From assembly GCA_002794775.1 (NCBI GenBank), contig NBAY01000086.1:62001-126000 (forward strand): a stretch of DNA of 64,000 bases, read 5' to 3'. This document shows positions 53,966 to 64,000 of this stretch, in pieces. Position numbers and translations under genes: made by a program. The stretch comes from Porodaedalea pini (lineage: Eukaryota > Basidiomycota > Agaricomycetes > Hymenochaetales > Hymenochaetaceae). The first letter of the stretch is position 1. Each line of letters opens with the position of its first letter. The notes under the pieces were generated by a model. That model was not told the origin of the DNA, searched no databases, and saw only the letters and a program-made list of their open reading frames with translations.

Positions 53966-54330
53966 CGTCCACAACGCCCAATACACCTCCCTCACGTGAT
54001 ATACGCGACTGCACTCACCTCACTCGCTCTCCACCTTCTTTCTGCACGTAATGCCGGTGTTGCCGCGAGACAGCAGGTTGACGCGCGCATCAGCCTCCTT
54101 GACGGACTCGCGACGCGACTGCGCACGGGCGAACGCGTCTCCGCTGACGAGCCCGGAAGAGTCAGACGGCTGTTGAGAGGAGATGGATCAGAGGCGCTTT
54201 ATTGAGAGAAGAGTTGGCAGAGGAGAATTTGGACTGGAAGGCTGTTGTGCTCGGTAGGAAGGATGATCAAATCGAGAATGAAACAAGGAATGAGGAAGAG
54301 GTCGGCAAGGAGTGGGCGGCTGGTGAGTTC
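53966..54330 (+). pseudogene. Small membrane-anchored hypothetical protein, probably broken
   Basis: Reads HVIYATALTSLALHLLSARN, a hydrophobic N-terminal helix, then QQVDARISLLDGLATRLRTG up to RGDGSEALY and TGA at 54,203. In the next frame the coding similarity appears to continue as REELAEENLDWKAVVLGRKD to a possible GTGAGT donor near 54,324, so a frameshift near 54,195 is likely. The initiator ATG that the truncated copies have (MPRLTHLL at 10,507 and 62,213) is missing here. Function unknown; a mitochondrial or ER membrane location is possible from the helix. Confidence 0.45.
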
Positions 54331-55260
54331 TTGCTGCATCTCGAGTCTATTGAGATGTTCTGAAGTTCCTTCGACAGATTAAGTTCTGCAAAAGGAGGAC
54401 GAGGAGCGATGACATCTAAGACTGTTGAAGAATCTATGTCCATCATCCACTTGGTCTGGTCGCCTCTCTACAACACAGGTGCAAATGGAGATGCCGGTCT
54501 GTTTCTCGTGAAGCACAGCTGACTGTGAGACAATTCTTGTTTGTTTTCTTTGCGGGAGATTTATACCGATAATTTCTTAAGTAGCAATGCGGACCGCATT
54601 CTCAAAGACGAGGAACCTGGATCCATCAAACTTCACTTCTTCTCCAGAATACATCGTCCGCGCCCTAATCCATATATCAATAAGTCGTTACAACATTCTA
54701 TGCCCCGCATGACAATCGGACGCGTCTACGCGAGGCGTTTTGTTTTGTTTTAGGTGCCGTACGCCGTGGTTTTGATGCAAAATGGAAAGAAAAGGCTGCA
54801 GACGTTAGGACTGTAGTGATGATTGCATGCAAGACCAGTCCAGGCTCTTTATGACTCACTGACCGGTGGTTCCTACGCCTTTCCAATGGTGCGCTTTACG
54901 TCTCGTTCTTAGCATGCTGCGTCGAGTATCTGTCAATTTCCGACATCTTCGTGTTGAGGCCATACCATGTAGTATTGCCAGTGACATTGACAATGTGAAT
55001 ACGAGCACTAGCATAACCGCAGGAGAATGAGCCCGTGGCAAGATCCTTTCAATGTTGGTCGAAACTTTCTCTATTGAAAAAAGATCCAAGGTAAGGAGTT
55101 CGTTTGATGTGCTGTTGATAAACCGTAATACGTTACGTGAGGTTTTAGAAACCTGGTCAGAATCTAGGGCCTTTCCCAAAATCCTGTACACGGTTCCCGT
55201 GCGTATCTCCTGAAAATATTCTGTGAAGACGTGCAAGACTGCTAACGATCTGGGTTGAAG
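54331..55260. other. No gene recognised
   Basis: Mixed sequence between the small gene and the aminotransferase relic. A 126-codon minus-strand frame (54,856-55,236) with one hydrophobic stretch (AVMLVLVFTLSMSLAIL) is seen, but without family motif or splice support. Confidence 0.4.
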
Positions 55261-56268
55261 TATGGAAGTAACCCTTCCGGAACGACTACTTCAATCTAAC
55301 GGCGCCGTGAAATCCTCGATCTTGCGAGAATATACGACTTCTTGATCTTCGAAGGTTTGTCCTCCCCAACCCCACTCTCTTCTTCCTGATCTTCAGCTAA
55401 AATTCACTCTATTCTCTCGATTGTCAGATGACCCATTTTCCTACCTCTACTATGGAAAGTCTCCGCGCCCCGCATCCTATTTTGCGCTTGAAAGCGAGCA
55501 GCCGGAGGTCGGGCGAGTGATACGGTTCGACAGTCTGTCCAAAATCATCTCAAGCGGCTTCCGCATCGGCTTTGCATGTGGGCCGGAGGCCATCATCGAC
55601 GTCATGGACGCCCATGTAAGTTTTGCGCGCCTTTACATCCAGAAGTATCAGTCGTTTTTATCCATGAATGATTAGACTTCAATCTCGAACCTGCAGACTT
55701 CAACATTCACACAGGTTATCGCAGACACGCTCCTGCGCTCTTGGGGCTACGATGGCTTCAAGAAGCACGTCGAACATGCGGCAGAGTTTTACAGGAAGAG
55801 ACGTGATAAGTTCGAGAGCGCTTTGAATCGGCACATGCGGGGACTAGCAGAGTGGACGTCGCCGGATGCAGGAATGTTCATATGGTGAGTCGACTCGCCA
55901 ACAGCCAAACTAAATATCTTGACATTGTTTGTTCTAGGATCAAGCTCCTGTTGAAAGACCCGTGTCTTCCGGTCAGCGCTCAAGAGAACGACTCGCTGCT
56001 AATCAATGACCCGGCTGGTTCCAGAATTGCAGGAGGTGACTCCGAACTGATTTTTGCACTGGCTGTCGAAAGAGGAGTCCTTCCATTGCCTGGCGCTGCA
56101 TTTATGCCTGATGGACGGAAGACGCCATATGTACGCGTGTCATTTAGCCAGCTCGATGAGGATAAGATCGAAGAGGCCGTGAAGCGGCTGGCGCAAACTG
56201 TTATGGAGGCGCGTAGGACCAGGGGTTCAGAACGCCCAAGAGATACGTTATTATATTCTCGACTGTAG
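55261..56268 (+). pseudogene. PLP-dependent aminotransferase (Aro8-like), 5'-truncated
   Basis: C-terminal two-thirds of a class I/II aminotransferase of the aromatic/aminoadipate group, which would transfer amino groups between amino acids and 2-oxo acids using PLP. Exons 55261-55354, 55428-55615, 55697-55884 and 55938-56268. Motifs: YGSNPSGTTTS (family: P(T/S)G), a broken segment, DDPFSYLYYG, then FDSLSKIISSGFRIGFACGP. The Lys of that last motif at 55541-55543 is the expected Schiff-base residue. Then come GMFIW, GVLPLPGAAFMPDG and PYVRVSFSQLDEDKIEEAVKRL. TAA at 55297-55299 falls where the family has a Glu-Arg region, and everything upstream (the substrate-binding N-terminal part) is missing, so it is dead. 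Confidence 0.75.
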
Positions 56269-56963
56269 TACAATGGATGTACTGTAGAAACCTAGAATAC
56301 TTTGGTTACTTGGATGGATTGATTCCAAAGGGGTATAGATAAGAGAGTAAGCTGCTCTCGGTCATGACCGAGTCAGTCCTAGCAGGCGTCCAGGCGATGC
56401 ATCTAAGATAACGCACACAACCTGGTGGGGGATCACGAATTGACGTTATGACAGCGCAGCTCATCGATTCTCATCCTCCTTCTGTAGAACTATTTAGTAT
56501 ATCCTGACAGACTCAAACAGCAGGAACTCACCGATCTCCCTCTCCTTGCTGACCTTTTCCTCTCTCTCAAATTCATTCACAATTTGGTAGTCTTCCCTAC
56601 CGAAGACGTCAGCTTTTCTAGTCCGTGTCTTTCTCTGCTGCCTTCGTTCTCAATAAACTGCGTTTCCCACATCGTCTGGCTTTGACCTTCCCATTGGATT
56701 CCCAAGCTCGTCAAGGGAGACAAGATTGCCTACGCCCACTTGTCCTGAGTCCGTCAAGGAAGCTGTGCACATGTCAGCTTTGTCCCGCGGTGTCACTGGT
56801 CTTGCACACAGAAAAAGGTGAAGCACGAGTGAGAGGAAGGGCAGCTGTGTCGAGTCGGGTTGCTCGGCCTTATGATCGGCGGTAGAGGAAATCTAAAATA
56901 GGAAGTGTTCAGCCTGTGCGGTGTGACTCAACGCGTCTGTTGTCGTTTCACCATCATAAAAAA
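56269..56963. other. Intergenic, and promoter shared with F-box A
   Basis: 56,269-56,810: no gene seen. From 56,811 the sequence matches 4,716 onward, including GGGCAGCTGTGTCGAGTCGG and a TTTCACCATCATAAAAAATG start context, so this is the duplicated upstream region of the F-box gene. Confidence 0.6.
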
Positions 56964-58577
56964 TGGCCTCAGAAATGCAAGTCGTCCACAATTCTCTCTA
57001 ACCTGATTCTGACGTGAGCTCTAGGAACATCAACAGAGATCGCCTATCTCAAGAGACTCTAGCAGGCAAAGCTACTTGGAACGACAGCTTTTCCGAGTCA
57101 ATTCGAGGGCTAGAACGTACTGCAGACAAAATTTGGAAGATGGTCAATGAGTGTGCGTCGTTCTCTGCGATAGAGTAAGTTGTTATCTCGCATGCAAACG
57201 TATTCTGAATAGCCATCTCTCAGCAGTGATGTCGAAAACAGTGGTGATAAATTGGAGGCACTTAGGTCTATGCGAAGGGCTCATGCGGCATCAGTGGATG
57301 TGCTGCAAAGTCTCAGCGTCTTCGCAGAGAACATGAACGAAAGGATGAATGATTTGGATGAAAAGACCGAAAAGTTGGAATGCCATATTACGCAGACTGC
57401 TCTGAACTATGGGCTGCAACGAGTCCCAGACGAACTACTTTCGGAAATACTCTTCTATGCTGCCACTGATATAAAACACACAGTGGCAATATCGCACGTC
57501 TGCAAACGCTTTCGATTGGTTGCCTTCTCATCCCCAAAAATTTGGGTGGAGTTCCGGTTGTGTTCACAATGGCCTCCCGAACAAATCAGGGCGTTTGCGG
57601 AGCGGAGCGGAGTCCTTTCTCTAAAAGGTGACATTTGGGAACGCGATACCATCGAATCCATGAAGACTATTCTGTCACTGTCATCGCGCCTTGAAGATCT
57701 ATGCATTATGACCCTATCCAATCCCCTTGGAGAGGAGTTACGACAGTATTCGAAAGGCTTTCGATGGCCGGCTGTTCACACACTCCGGATCAACACTCGC
57801 TTCACAGGTTTCTGTGACTCATGGGAGATGCCAGCACTTCGTGTGTTGGTCGCCAGTTTTGTTCCGCGACCTAATCTAGGAAGAAATTTGGTCCGATGCC
57901 GTCTGTACTTGTACAGACGATTCCATGCGAAGAAATTGGTAGATTTCCTATCGTCGTCCAACCGGCTCCAAGAACTTGATATCCGCTTCCAACGTCACGA
58001 AGGAATTGGTGGCCTAGGTACCGTAAACCTCTTGGGCCCGGTAGCACTCCCATGCCTTGTTTCGCTTGAGGTCCATTTCCACCTGGAGGAGTCCGAACAT
58101 TTAGTCGATTTCTTAGTTGAAAAAATGAGCCTTTGTGCCATTTTGAAATTGAAGCTTGATATCACAGCCGGCGAAAATAGTATGCAGGTGCTTCATAACT
58201 CACTGTCGCGCTTTCTGTTGGCCAGCAGATCGATTCAGGAGCTTAGTTTGCAGGTTTGGGAAACTGGGGAAAAAACCACCATGGACATCGGGTTTATCTT
58301 CAAACACATGTCACGACATGTTGAAACACTATCATTTGAGTTGTTTCGGGTAAACCTGATATGGGATTTCAACCCCAAGCCCTTCATAGCACATCCCCTG
58401 CGACGCCTTTGCTTCTGGTACTGCGGCGGGATATCGGAGGTCGTTGTACCACTTTTTCTCGAACTCCGCCAGACTGCAGGAGACGTTTCCATCGCGTTCA
58501 AATTTGAACACTGCTGCGGGATGAAGGATGGTACTTACACACTAGACTGTCTCGAGTCTGCATTGGATGATTCTTGA
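56964..58577 (+). CDS. F-box/LRR-like protein, paralog C
   Basis: Exon 1 ends at 57174 (GTAAGT); exon 2 is 57227-58577. F-box LQRVPDELLSEILFYAATD, ISHVCKRFRLVAFSSPKIW, then the leucine-rich part (LEDLCIMTLSN, LQELDIRFQRHEGI). As in paralog A, the ATG at 56964 is followed in frame by TAA after 12 codons and the short intron of paralog B would be out of frame, so the true start is unresolved. Many amino-acid differences from A in the LRR region, but no stop. Duplicate of A by the block duplication. Confidence 0.7.
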
Positions 58578-58946
58578 CCTGATATTCTTCGCTGGTACGT
58601 CCTTTTGTCTACTGACGCACCTGAAATCCACCCCTTAATATGCATTTTCATGCCTAGGCTTCCTTCATTTGGAAATTGTATATGGTTGGGACTATAGGGA
58701 TAGATAGCCCATCTTTGTGTGAAATGTAGATCCGTACCATTGTATACTACCGCTGTTGTCCTTTCTTCTCCCAATGCGCTGAGTCTTGCAATAACATCGT
58801 TCACCCTCTTACAACTCAGCGTATGAAGACTATGAAGAGTATCAAAGCAAATGCATATGGTGACTGTTTCTTCCAACTTTTGTAAACATTTCTCCCTGAA
58901 AGACTGAAAGAGGAATTGTGAGCGCGCCTGTCATCATCCCCGTGCC

Positions 58947-60163
58947 ATGACATGTCTTTTCCTTTCTAACCCACTATCGACTTCGAGGGAAGACAAACAA
59001 GATATCTCGCTTTACCCAAGCATCTCTGCAGATGACCTGTTCGCCTCTGCAGGCATTATTCCATATGAAGAGTGTGAGCAGGCTGAAGCTGAGCAGGGGA
59101 CGTCGGACGTGCTCGAGGCGAGGAACTTGTTTTTGACATCCAGGACGGTAAGCCACTCTCCTTTCTAGCTCTGTTGACCTTTCCCCCTTTCGCCTTTCTC
59201 TAAATCTCAAGCCATTCATATACTTTATCTTGACTGGAAAAAAGCTGATGAGATGTGATTACTTTAACGGGCATAGGTCGGATTGTTACAGACAAAGCCG
59301 TACAAGCAGCAGGAGGTCATACTGAGGTGCATGCTCAGCTTTGTGTCTCGTACGATGATGTACTGAAAGTAACAGTGAACTCGCGGCAAAATACCTGCCG
59401 AGGCTGACTAGAGCCTTTCGGAAACTTTGAACACCGAACAACGCACCTCAAAGACTGATCAACTGCGTTGGACATACGTACGTCTCCATCACCGTGAGGA
59501 ACCAACGCAGTTCAACCACCGACACTAACCTTCTCCAGTCCATACTTTATGCGCTTTAGCAAGACCCCTGCGGGCACCGACCTGGGGCGGATCCAGGCGA
59601 AGCGTGTCGCCCATGTGGAGCTGCTCGAGTCCGACGACCCACAGACCAACGTCGCCGAGATCTGTCAATTCCTCTCCACGCTCCTCGCCGTCTACGGTCC
59701 AGAAGTTGATCCTGAGGACCGTGAGCCACTGCTGAAGCGGCTCAGACAATGGCGTGTACAGTTCAAGGGATGCTTCGCGGAGCAGACGACGAGTCGCTGC
59801 ATTAACATGCTTGAACCTGAAGGTGCGGAAGGACGCGAGATGATGGCACTGATGCCTTCAATGCGCATGCAGCTTGAGCTGGGCATTGAGAGGTGCATGA
59901 TTAAAGGATGCCCTTCCAGTAAGGATGCTAATAGGAAGGAGCTGCTGCAGTGTAGCAAGTATGTGTATATTTTCTGTCTCAACGTCATACTAAAGCTCCG
60001 TCTGAACATTTGCTAGATGTAGGACGGTACGTTACGTGAGAGTATTCCATGATCTCCATCATTCGTCTCGTTATTGAGGATACTTTTCTGGTAGTGTGGA
60101 GTAGAGCACCAAAAGCAGGACTGGGCGCAACATAAGAGGATATGTTTTGCCCCAACCTTTTAA
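58947..60163 (+). pseudogene. MYND-type zinc-finger protein, copy C
   Basis: Same exon plan as 6867-8060. The ATG used in copy A reads ATCG here, so an alternative ATG at 58947 would be needed. The body KTPAGTDLGRIQAKRVAHVE through LEPEGAEGREMMALMPSMRM is open and keeps Gln where copy A has TAG. The MYND finger is CMIKGCPSSK, LLQCSK, then after an intron RTVRY, then after GTGAGA..GGTAG the segment GVEHQKQDWAQHKRICF to TAA 60161-60163. The junction between the second and third coding segments (near 59,360) is still broken. Less decayed than copy A. Confidence 0.6.
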
Positions 60164-61529
60164 TGTAGGCGTTCAAGATAGGTATATTATAATAGTAAGC
60201 TTGGTTGAGGAGGTCGAGCGGAGACTGAGAACCACGAGAAGTCTGGATTCGTTGCGAAGCGTCTAATAAGCATCGATCAACCATCATCCGGAGCCACACT
60301 TCTGGGAAAAACGCGTCTCCGTTGGATTTGACCGCAGACTACCTTTGTCTGCGGCGGCAGCGAGGACATGGCCGTTGGAAATTCTTGAGCTCACTGGTGT
60401 CTTTTAGTGAAAATGGGAATGTGTTTGAAGCGATGAAGCTGCACGAAGCATAGACAATATTAATGGTATGTCTTCGTCCTTGCTTTACTCAGGGAGTGCG
60501 GAATAGATCTGGTGTATGGTAACATATCAGAAGATAGACTTATCAGTGAATTCGCGGCAAAATAGCCCTTCTGAATTCTATGGCAGAGGCCTCGATGGCA
60601 GCGGCATAAAGGAGTTCACACGCTGTACCGGGTCGACCCAGCAGGTTGGCGGACACCTGTGAGCTGCCTTTTTGAGTCGAATGCGGTTGCAGCGCGGAGG
60701 AGTTTAAAATGTGATTGCGTGCTTGCCCCTCAATGAGACTCAGTAAAATTTTATTTCTTTTTGCAACAACCGGGGTGATCGACGTTCGGTACACCATCGG
60801 GTTGTGCCATCGACGTCTCAAATCTCAGTCCGATTGCAAGTTACTCGGCATCTCCTTCTCAGGTTCTTCAGACAAGCCGGAGCCTGCTGCCATCGAGCAG
60901 CTGCCATAGAATTGAGAGGGGCTACTGTGCACTATGTGCATCCTGTGTCTTTTGGCTTAGATCATTGCCTTGCCTTGCTAAGTAGGAGTCGCGGGGTAGA
61001 TCACTGTCGAAAGGAATGGCCGCAACACAAGCATGTGCTCTAGTCTGACTTTTTGAGAGGTGAACGTCGCTTATTTGGCTTGAGGAATGTGAAGATCGAT
61101 ACTACATACTTCCATGCACCGCCAACCGCATCACTGACGCAGTGCTAATGCTGATTTTCACGCAGTCTGTCTCCGTTGGTAACGAAGCGACACTCTGATC
61201 TCGTCCTCGAAAGCAAGGCACATCAGTTTTCTGTGTGCAGGTGTGTACGTTCGTGTTAGCATTTGCACCACTCAACGGCCTCATACAATGTACTGACCGG
61301 AATCTAATTCTCATTTAGTCTGAGAGCTTGACTACCACGCTTGTCTCCACTCTTGGTTGAGAGCTCGTCTCTCTTCCGGAAGCTGTTGGCACCCGACGCA
61401 CCACCCGTTCCTGTCCCGGCGCTCTCACACACACTATATCTGAATCCTGCGCATCCCCGGAAACGCTTGCACACTTGAGCAGGGAACATGTCTTTCTCAC
61501 CTTCGCACTCGCATTCGCACTCTAAGGAA
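60164..61529. other. No gene recognised
   Basis: Duplicated-block sequence, including a few bases of the second MYND fragment near 60,545 and unassigned sequence. No supported coding region. Confidence 0.4.
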
Positions 61530-61666
61530 ATGCTGTCGGACGAGAAGTTCGATAGGGTACGTTCATCCAGCTCTATCCATGTTCGCGTCGGGTGTGTTTA
61601 ACGCAAAACCAAAAACAGATCTTTCGCGAAATTGAAGAAGCGAGCGAGCGATGGGCGCTGGAGTAA
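61530..61666 (+). pseudogene. N-terminal fragment of unrecognised gene, block C copy
   Basis: ATG 61530 MLSDEKFDR, intron, then IFREIEEASERWALE and TAA at 61664, where block A has an extra acidic stretch. Beyond the stop the frame would continue to KKRHRRSISISRVG. Counterpart of 9809-10020. Function unknown. Confidence 0.4.
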
Positions 61667-61869
61667 TATGCGAACTTATACCCAAATCTATTCGACCCCT
61701 TTGTGAGCTCGCTCTCAAACGTGGAACTAGCGAAGAAGCGACACCGACGGAGCATAAGCATATCGCGGGTGGGGAGTGTGAGTGCGTTTGTTCATGCTGA
61801 GATATTGTGCTGACAAGTGAGCCAGTATCCTGACGCGCCGCAAGCGGCACTGCGTTGGACTTCACTGAA

Positions 61870-62110
61870 GAGAGATGAGACATCACTGTTCAGAATACGT
61901 TTACATTCGAGATAACAGCTCTATCGCTGAGAAGGACGCACACACACAAAGTTTGACTGCAGTATGTTCTAGCCCACGAATTAACTCTAAAAGGTCGTCA
62001 TTCCAAGTAGCTTTGTCCGCTGGAACATCGTGCGACAGGAGACCTCTGCTGATGTGTAACTCGTGTCAGAATCAGATTCGGAAGAAGTGTGAAGATTTGC
62101 ATTTCTGAGG
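61870..62110 (-). pseudogene. F-box gene first-exon relic (block C)
   Basis: Minus-strand copy of F-box exon 1 and the start of intron 1; the initiator ATG has become GTG. Counterpart of 10141-10408. The exon 2 body is missing. Confidence 0.55.
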
Positions 62111-62212
62111 CCACTTTTTATGATGGTGGTGGTTTGAAAACAGACGCGTTGGGTCGTCTGTTCGGGATTTCATTCCAACGCCCTCCGAGTCCACGTCCAA
62201 CAACACGGGACG

Positions 62213-62332
62213 ATGCCTCGTCTGACACACCTCCTTCACATCATATACGCGACTGCACTCACCTCATGGCAGATATTTATGGGTTCTTCTGCGAGGGAGG
62301 GGATCGAGGAAGGTTTAATGGTGATCATATAG
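62213..62332 (+). pseudogene. Truncated small membrane-protein gene (block C)
   Basis: ATG 62213 gives MPRLTHLLHIIYATALTS, then a diverged tail and stop. Counterpart of 10507-10626. Confidence 0.4.
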
Positions 62333-62748
62333 TTTCAGTCGGAAAAGTGACATTCGGACAGCGAAGCTAATCGTATATATGTAGATGTAATGCATAATTT
62401 CCCATTACCCAAGGTGGGTCACGCCAGAAAGTGATGCATTACAGTGATAATAATTAAATCAAAGTGATATATGGGCAGCAGACTGTCTGCGTTGTAACGG
62501 AACAGAGTATGTCATTGCAGGATTGAGCATGTCGTGGAGAGAAGGGACGACTGCGGCATTATAGTTTTATCCGCCAAAAGGTATGGATCCACATTTTTTT
62601 TCACATAAAGACGGCGTTATAGTCGACCTAAATTCAACAACATACAAATCTCAACCTCAGACAGTCTAAGGATGCAGAATATAATACAAGTCAGATTTCG
62701 AATGACTCGAGTCGACATAAGAACATACCAGAGGAGATGATTGTTAAG
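62333..62748. other. Duplication junction and 3' flank of F-box D
   Basis: The direct duplication with block A ends near 62,430. From about 62,432 the sequence instead matches 51,975-52,289, the 3' flank of F-box B. The junction falls at GTGATGCATTACAG. Confidence 0.7.
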
Positions 62749-64000
62749 TCAGGAACCGTGCAATGCGGACTCCAGAGAGTCTAGTGTGAATGTACCATCC
62801 TTCATCCCACGGCAGTTTTCAAATTCAAACTCATTAAAGACATCTCCTGCAGTCTGGCGTAGTTCGACAAAGAATGGTACGACGACCTCCGGTATCCCAC
62901 TGCAGTCCTGGAAGTAAAGACGTCGCAAGGAATGCACCATGAAGGGCTCGCGGCCGTAATCCCATATCAGGTTTATGTTCCTCAACGAGAGTGTTTCAAC
63001 ATGTCGAGACATGTGTTTGAAGATGAACCCGATGTCCGCGGTGCGTTGTACCGGCCCAACACTCATGCTAAGCTCCTGGAGGGATGTGCTGGCCAGCAGA
63101 AAGCGCAACAGTGAGTCATGAAGTGCCTGCATACCATTTTCGCCGAGGTCGATATAAAGCTCCAATTTCAAAATGGCAGAAATGCTTATTTTTTCAACTA
63201 AGAAATCGGCCATATGTTCAAACTCGTCCAGGTGGAAACGGACGTCAAGCGAAACAAGGCTTGGGAGTACTACCGGGCCCAACAGGTTCACGGTACCTAG
63301 GCCAACAATTTTTTCGTTACGTGGGAATTCGATACGAAGTTCTTGGAGCAGATTGGACGACGATAGGAAATCCACCAATTCCTTCACATGAATTCGTTGT
63401 TCGTAGAAGTGCAACGTGCATCGGACCAAATTTCTTCCTAGAGTAGGTCGCGGAACAAAGCCGGCGCGTAACACACGAAGCACTGGCATCTCCCATGAGT
63501 CACATAAATGTGTAAAGGGAGTGTCGATCCAGAGCGTGTGAAGAACTGGCCATCGAAGGCCTTTCGAATACAGTCGTAACTCTTTTTCGAATACTGTCGC
63601 TGCATCGAAATACCACGGAATCTCGAAGCGTAGATATTCAAGGCGCGATGACAGTGACAGAATAGCCTTCAAGGATTCGATGGTATAGTATTGCTTAATG
63701 TAGCCTTTTACAGAAAGGGCGCCACTCCGCTCCGCAAACACCTTGATTTGTTCGGGAGGCCATTTTGAACACAATCTGAACTTCGCCCAAGTTTTTGGGC
63801 ATGAGATGACAACCGATCGAAAGCGTCTGCATACGTGCGATAGTGCCACTGCACATCCTGAATCAGTGGCAGCATGGAAGAGTATTTCCGAAAGTACTTC
63901 GTCCGGGAGTCGTTTTAGCCCATGGTTCAGCGCAGTCTGCGTAATATCGTATTCCATCTTTTTGGTGCTTTCATCCAAATCATTTATCCTCTCGTTCATG
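62749..64000 (-). CDS. F-box/LRR-like protein, paralog D (cut by window end)
   Basis: Exon 2 part only; the 5' end lies beyond 64,000. F-box LKRLPDEVLSEILFHAATDS, ALSHVCRRFRSVVISCPKTW, then leucine-rich segments (LEYLRFEIPW, LLQELRIEFPRNEKIVGL), stop at 62751-62749. No lesion seen. Closest in the window to paralog B, with which it shares the 3' flank and orientation. Confidence 0.8.
   Translation of the reverse strand, partial: MNERINDLDESTKKMEYDITQTALNHGLKRLPDEVLSEILFHAATDSGCAVALSHVCRRFRSVVISCPKTWAKFRLCSKWPPEQIKVFAERSGALSVKGYIKQYYTIESLKAILSLSSRLEYLRFEIPWYFDAATVFEKELRLYSKGLRWPVLHTLWIDTPFTHLCDSWEMPVLRVLRAGFVPRPTLGRNLVRCTLHFYEQRIHVKELVDFLSSSNLLQELRIEFPRNEKIVGLGTVNLLGPVVLPSLVSLDVRFHLDEFEHMADFLVEKISISAILKLELYIDLGENGMQALHDSLLRFLLASTSLQELSMSVGPVQRTADIGFIFKHMSRHVETLSLRNINLIWDYGREPFMVHSLRRLYFQDCSGIPEVVVPFFVELRQTAGDVFNEFEFENCRGMKDGTFTLDSLESALHGS

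Larger units (their letters stand above)
56811..62430 (+). repeat. Segmental duplication, right copy
   Basis: Direct repeat of 4,716-10,735 with the same gene order. Differences include a shorter 60.5-60.9 kb segment and a diverged F-box LRR part. Confidence 0.85.

Noticed and set aside
53936..54205. Start of the small membrane protein at 53936
   Set aside because: It would begin at TTG in the intergenic promoter; similarity with the other copies starts only at about 53,966-53,990.
54541..54753. 70-codon plus-strand frame starting like a cyclin segment (FSLREI)
   Set aside because: The resemblance is six residues only, the first codon is TTG, and no further cyclin motif follows.

Overview
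The window looks like a repeat-rich, transposon-invaded stretch of an Agaricomycete (mushroom-forming basidiomycete) genome. Evidence: genes carry many short GT-AG introns of about 40-60 bp; there is a KDZ-type DNA transposase gene with a CxC2 cysteine cluster; there are F-box/LRR paralogs of the basidiomycete LPDE(V/L)LSEIL type; and four chromodomain-bearing Ty3/gypsy elements are present. I recognised no tRNA, rRNA or CRISPR.

Layout. 1-2.4 kb: decayed remnants of a cyclin gene and a heparinase II/III-like lyase gene. 2.7-4.6 kb: a 32-bp minisatellite and a second field of short TGGG/CCCA palindromes. 4.7-10.7 kb: an F-box gene, a decayed MYND-finger gene and gene fragments; the whole block is duplicated in direct orientation at 56.8-62.4 kb. 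10.7-18.4 kb: a degenerate AT-rich repeat split by gypsy copy 1. 18.5-28.0 kb: a ten-exon hypothetical gene on the minus strand, split by gypsy copy 2. 29.2-30.1 kb: a non-autonomous TIR element. 30.1-37.4 kb: a small gene with an RNase H1 N-terminal-like domain, split by gypsy copy 3 six codons after its start. 38.9-39.5 kb: a threonyl-tRNA synthetase pseudogene. 39.8-50.0 kb: a KDZ transposase gene split by gypsy copy 4. 50.0-52.0 kb: an inverted copy of the AT-rich repeat. 52.3-64 kb: more F-box genes, a small membrane-protein gene, an aminotransferase pseudogene and the second copy of the duplicated block.

The four gypsy elements (6.2-6.3 kb, 413-439 bp LTRs, perfect 5-bp target duplications) are one family of self-priming (Tf1/sushi-type) chromoviruses. 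Each has an 11-nt primer-binding site complementary to the predicted 5' end of its own RNA. Gag and Pol lie in -1 related frames joined by a GGGTTTT slippery site, a 6-nt spacer and a conserved stem. Upstream of Gag there is a further conserved coding frame without an ATG, again offset by -1. LTR divergence (0, 2, 3 and 9 differences for copies 4, 2, 1 and 3) tracks the load of premature stops; copies 2 and 4 look intact, copies 1 and 3 are dead, mostly through CGA to TGA changes. For the three elements inside genes, removing the element and one target-site copy gives host coding sequences whose inferred exons sum to multiples of three, so these were coding genes when hit.

All readings come from inspection of the sequence. 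Family names rest on recognised motifs, and no database search was run.
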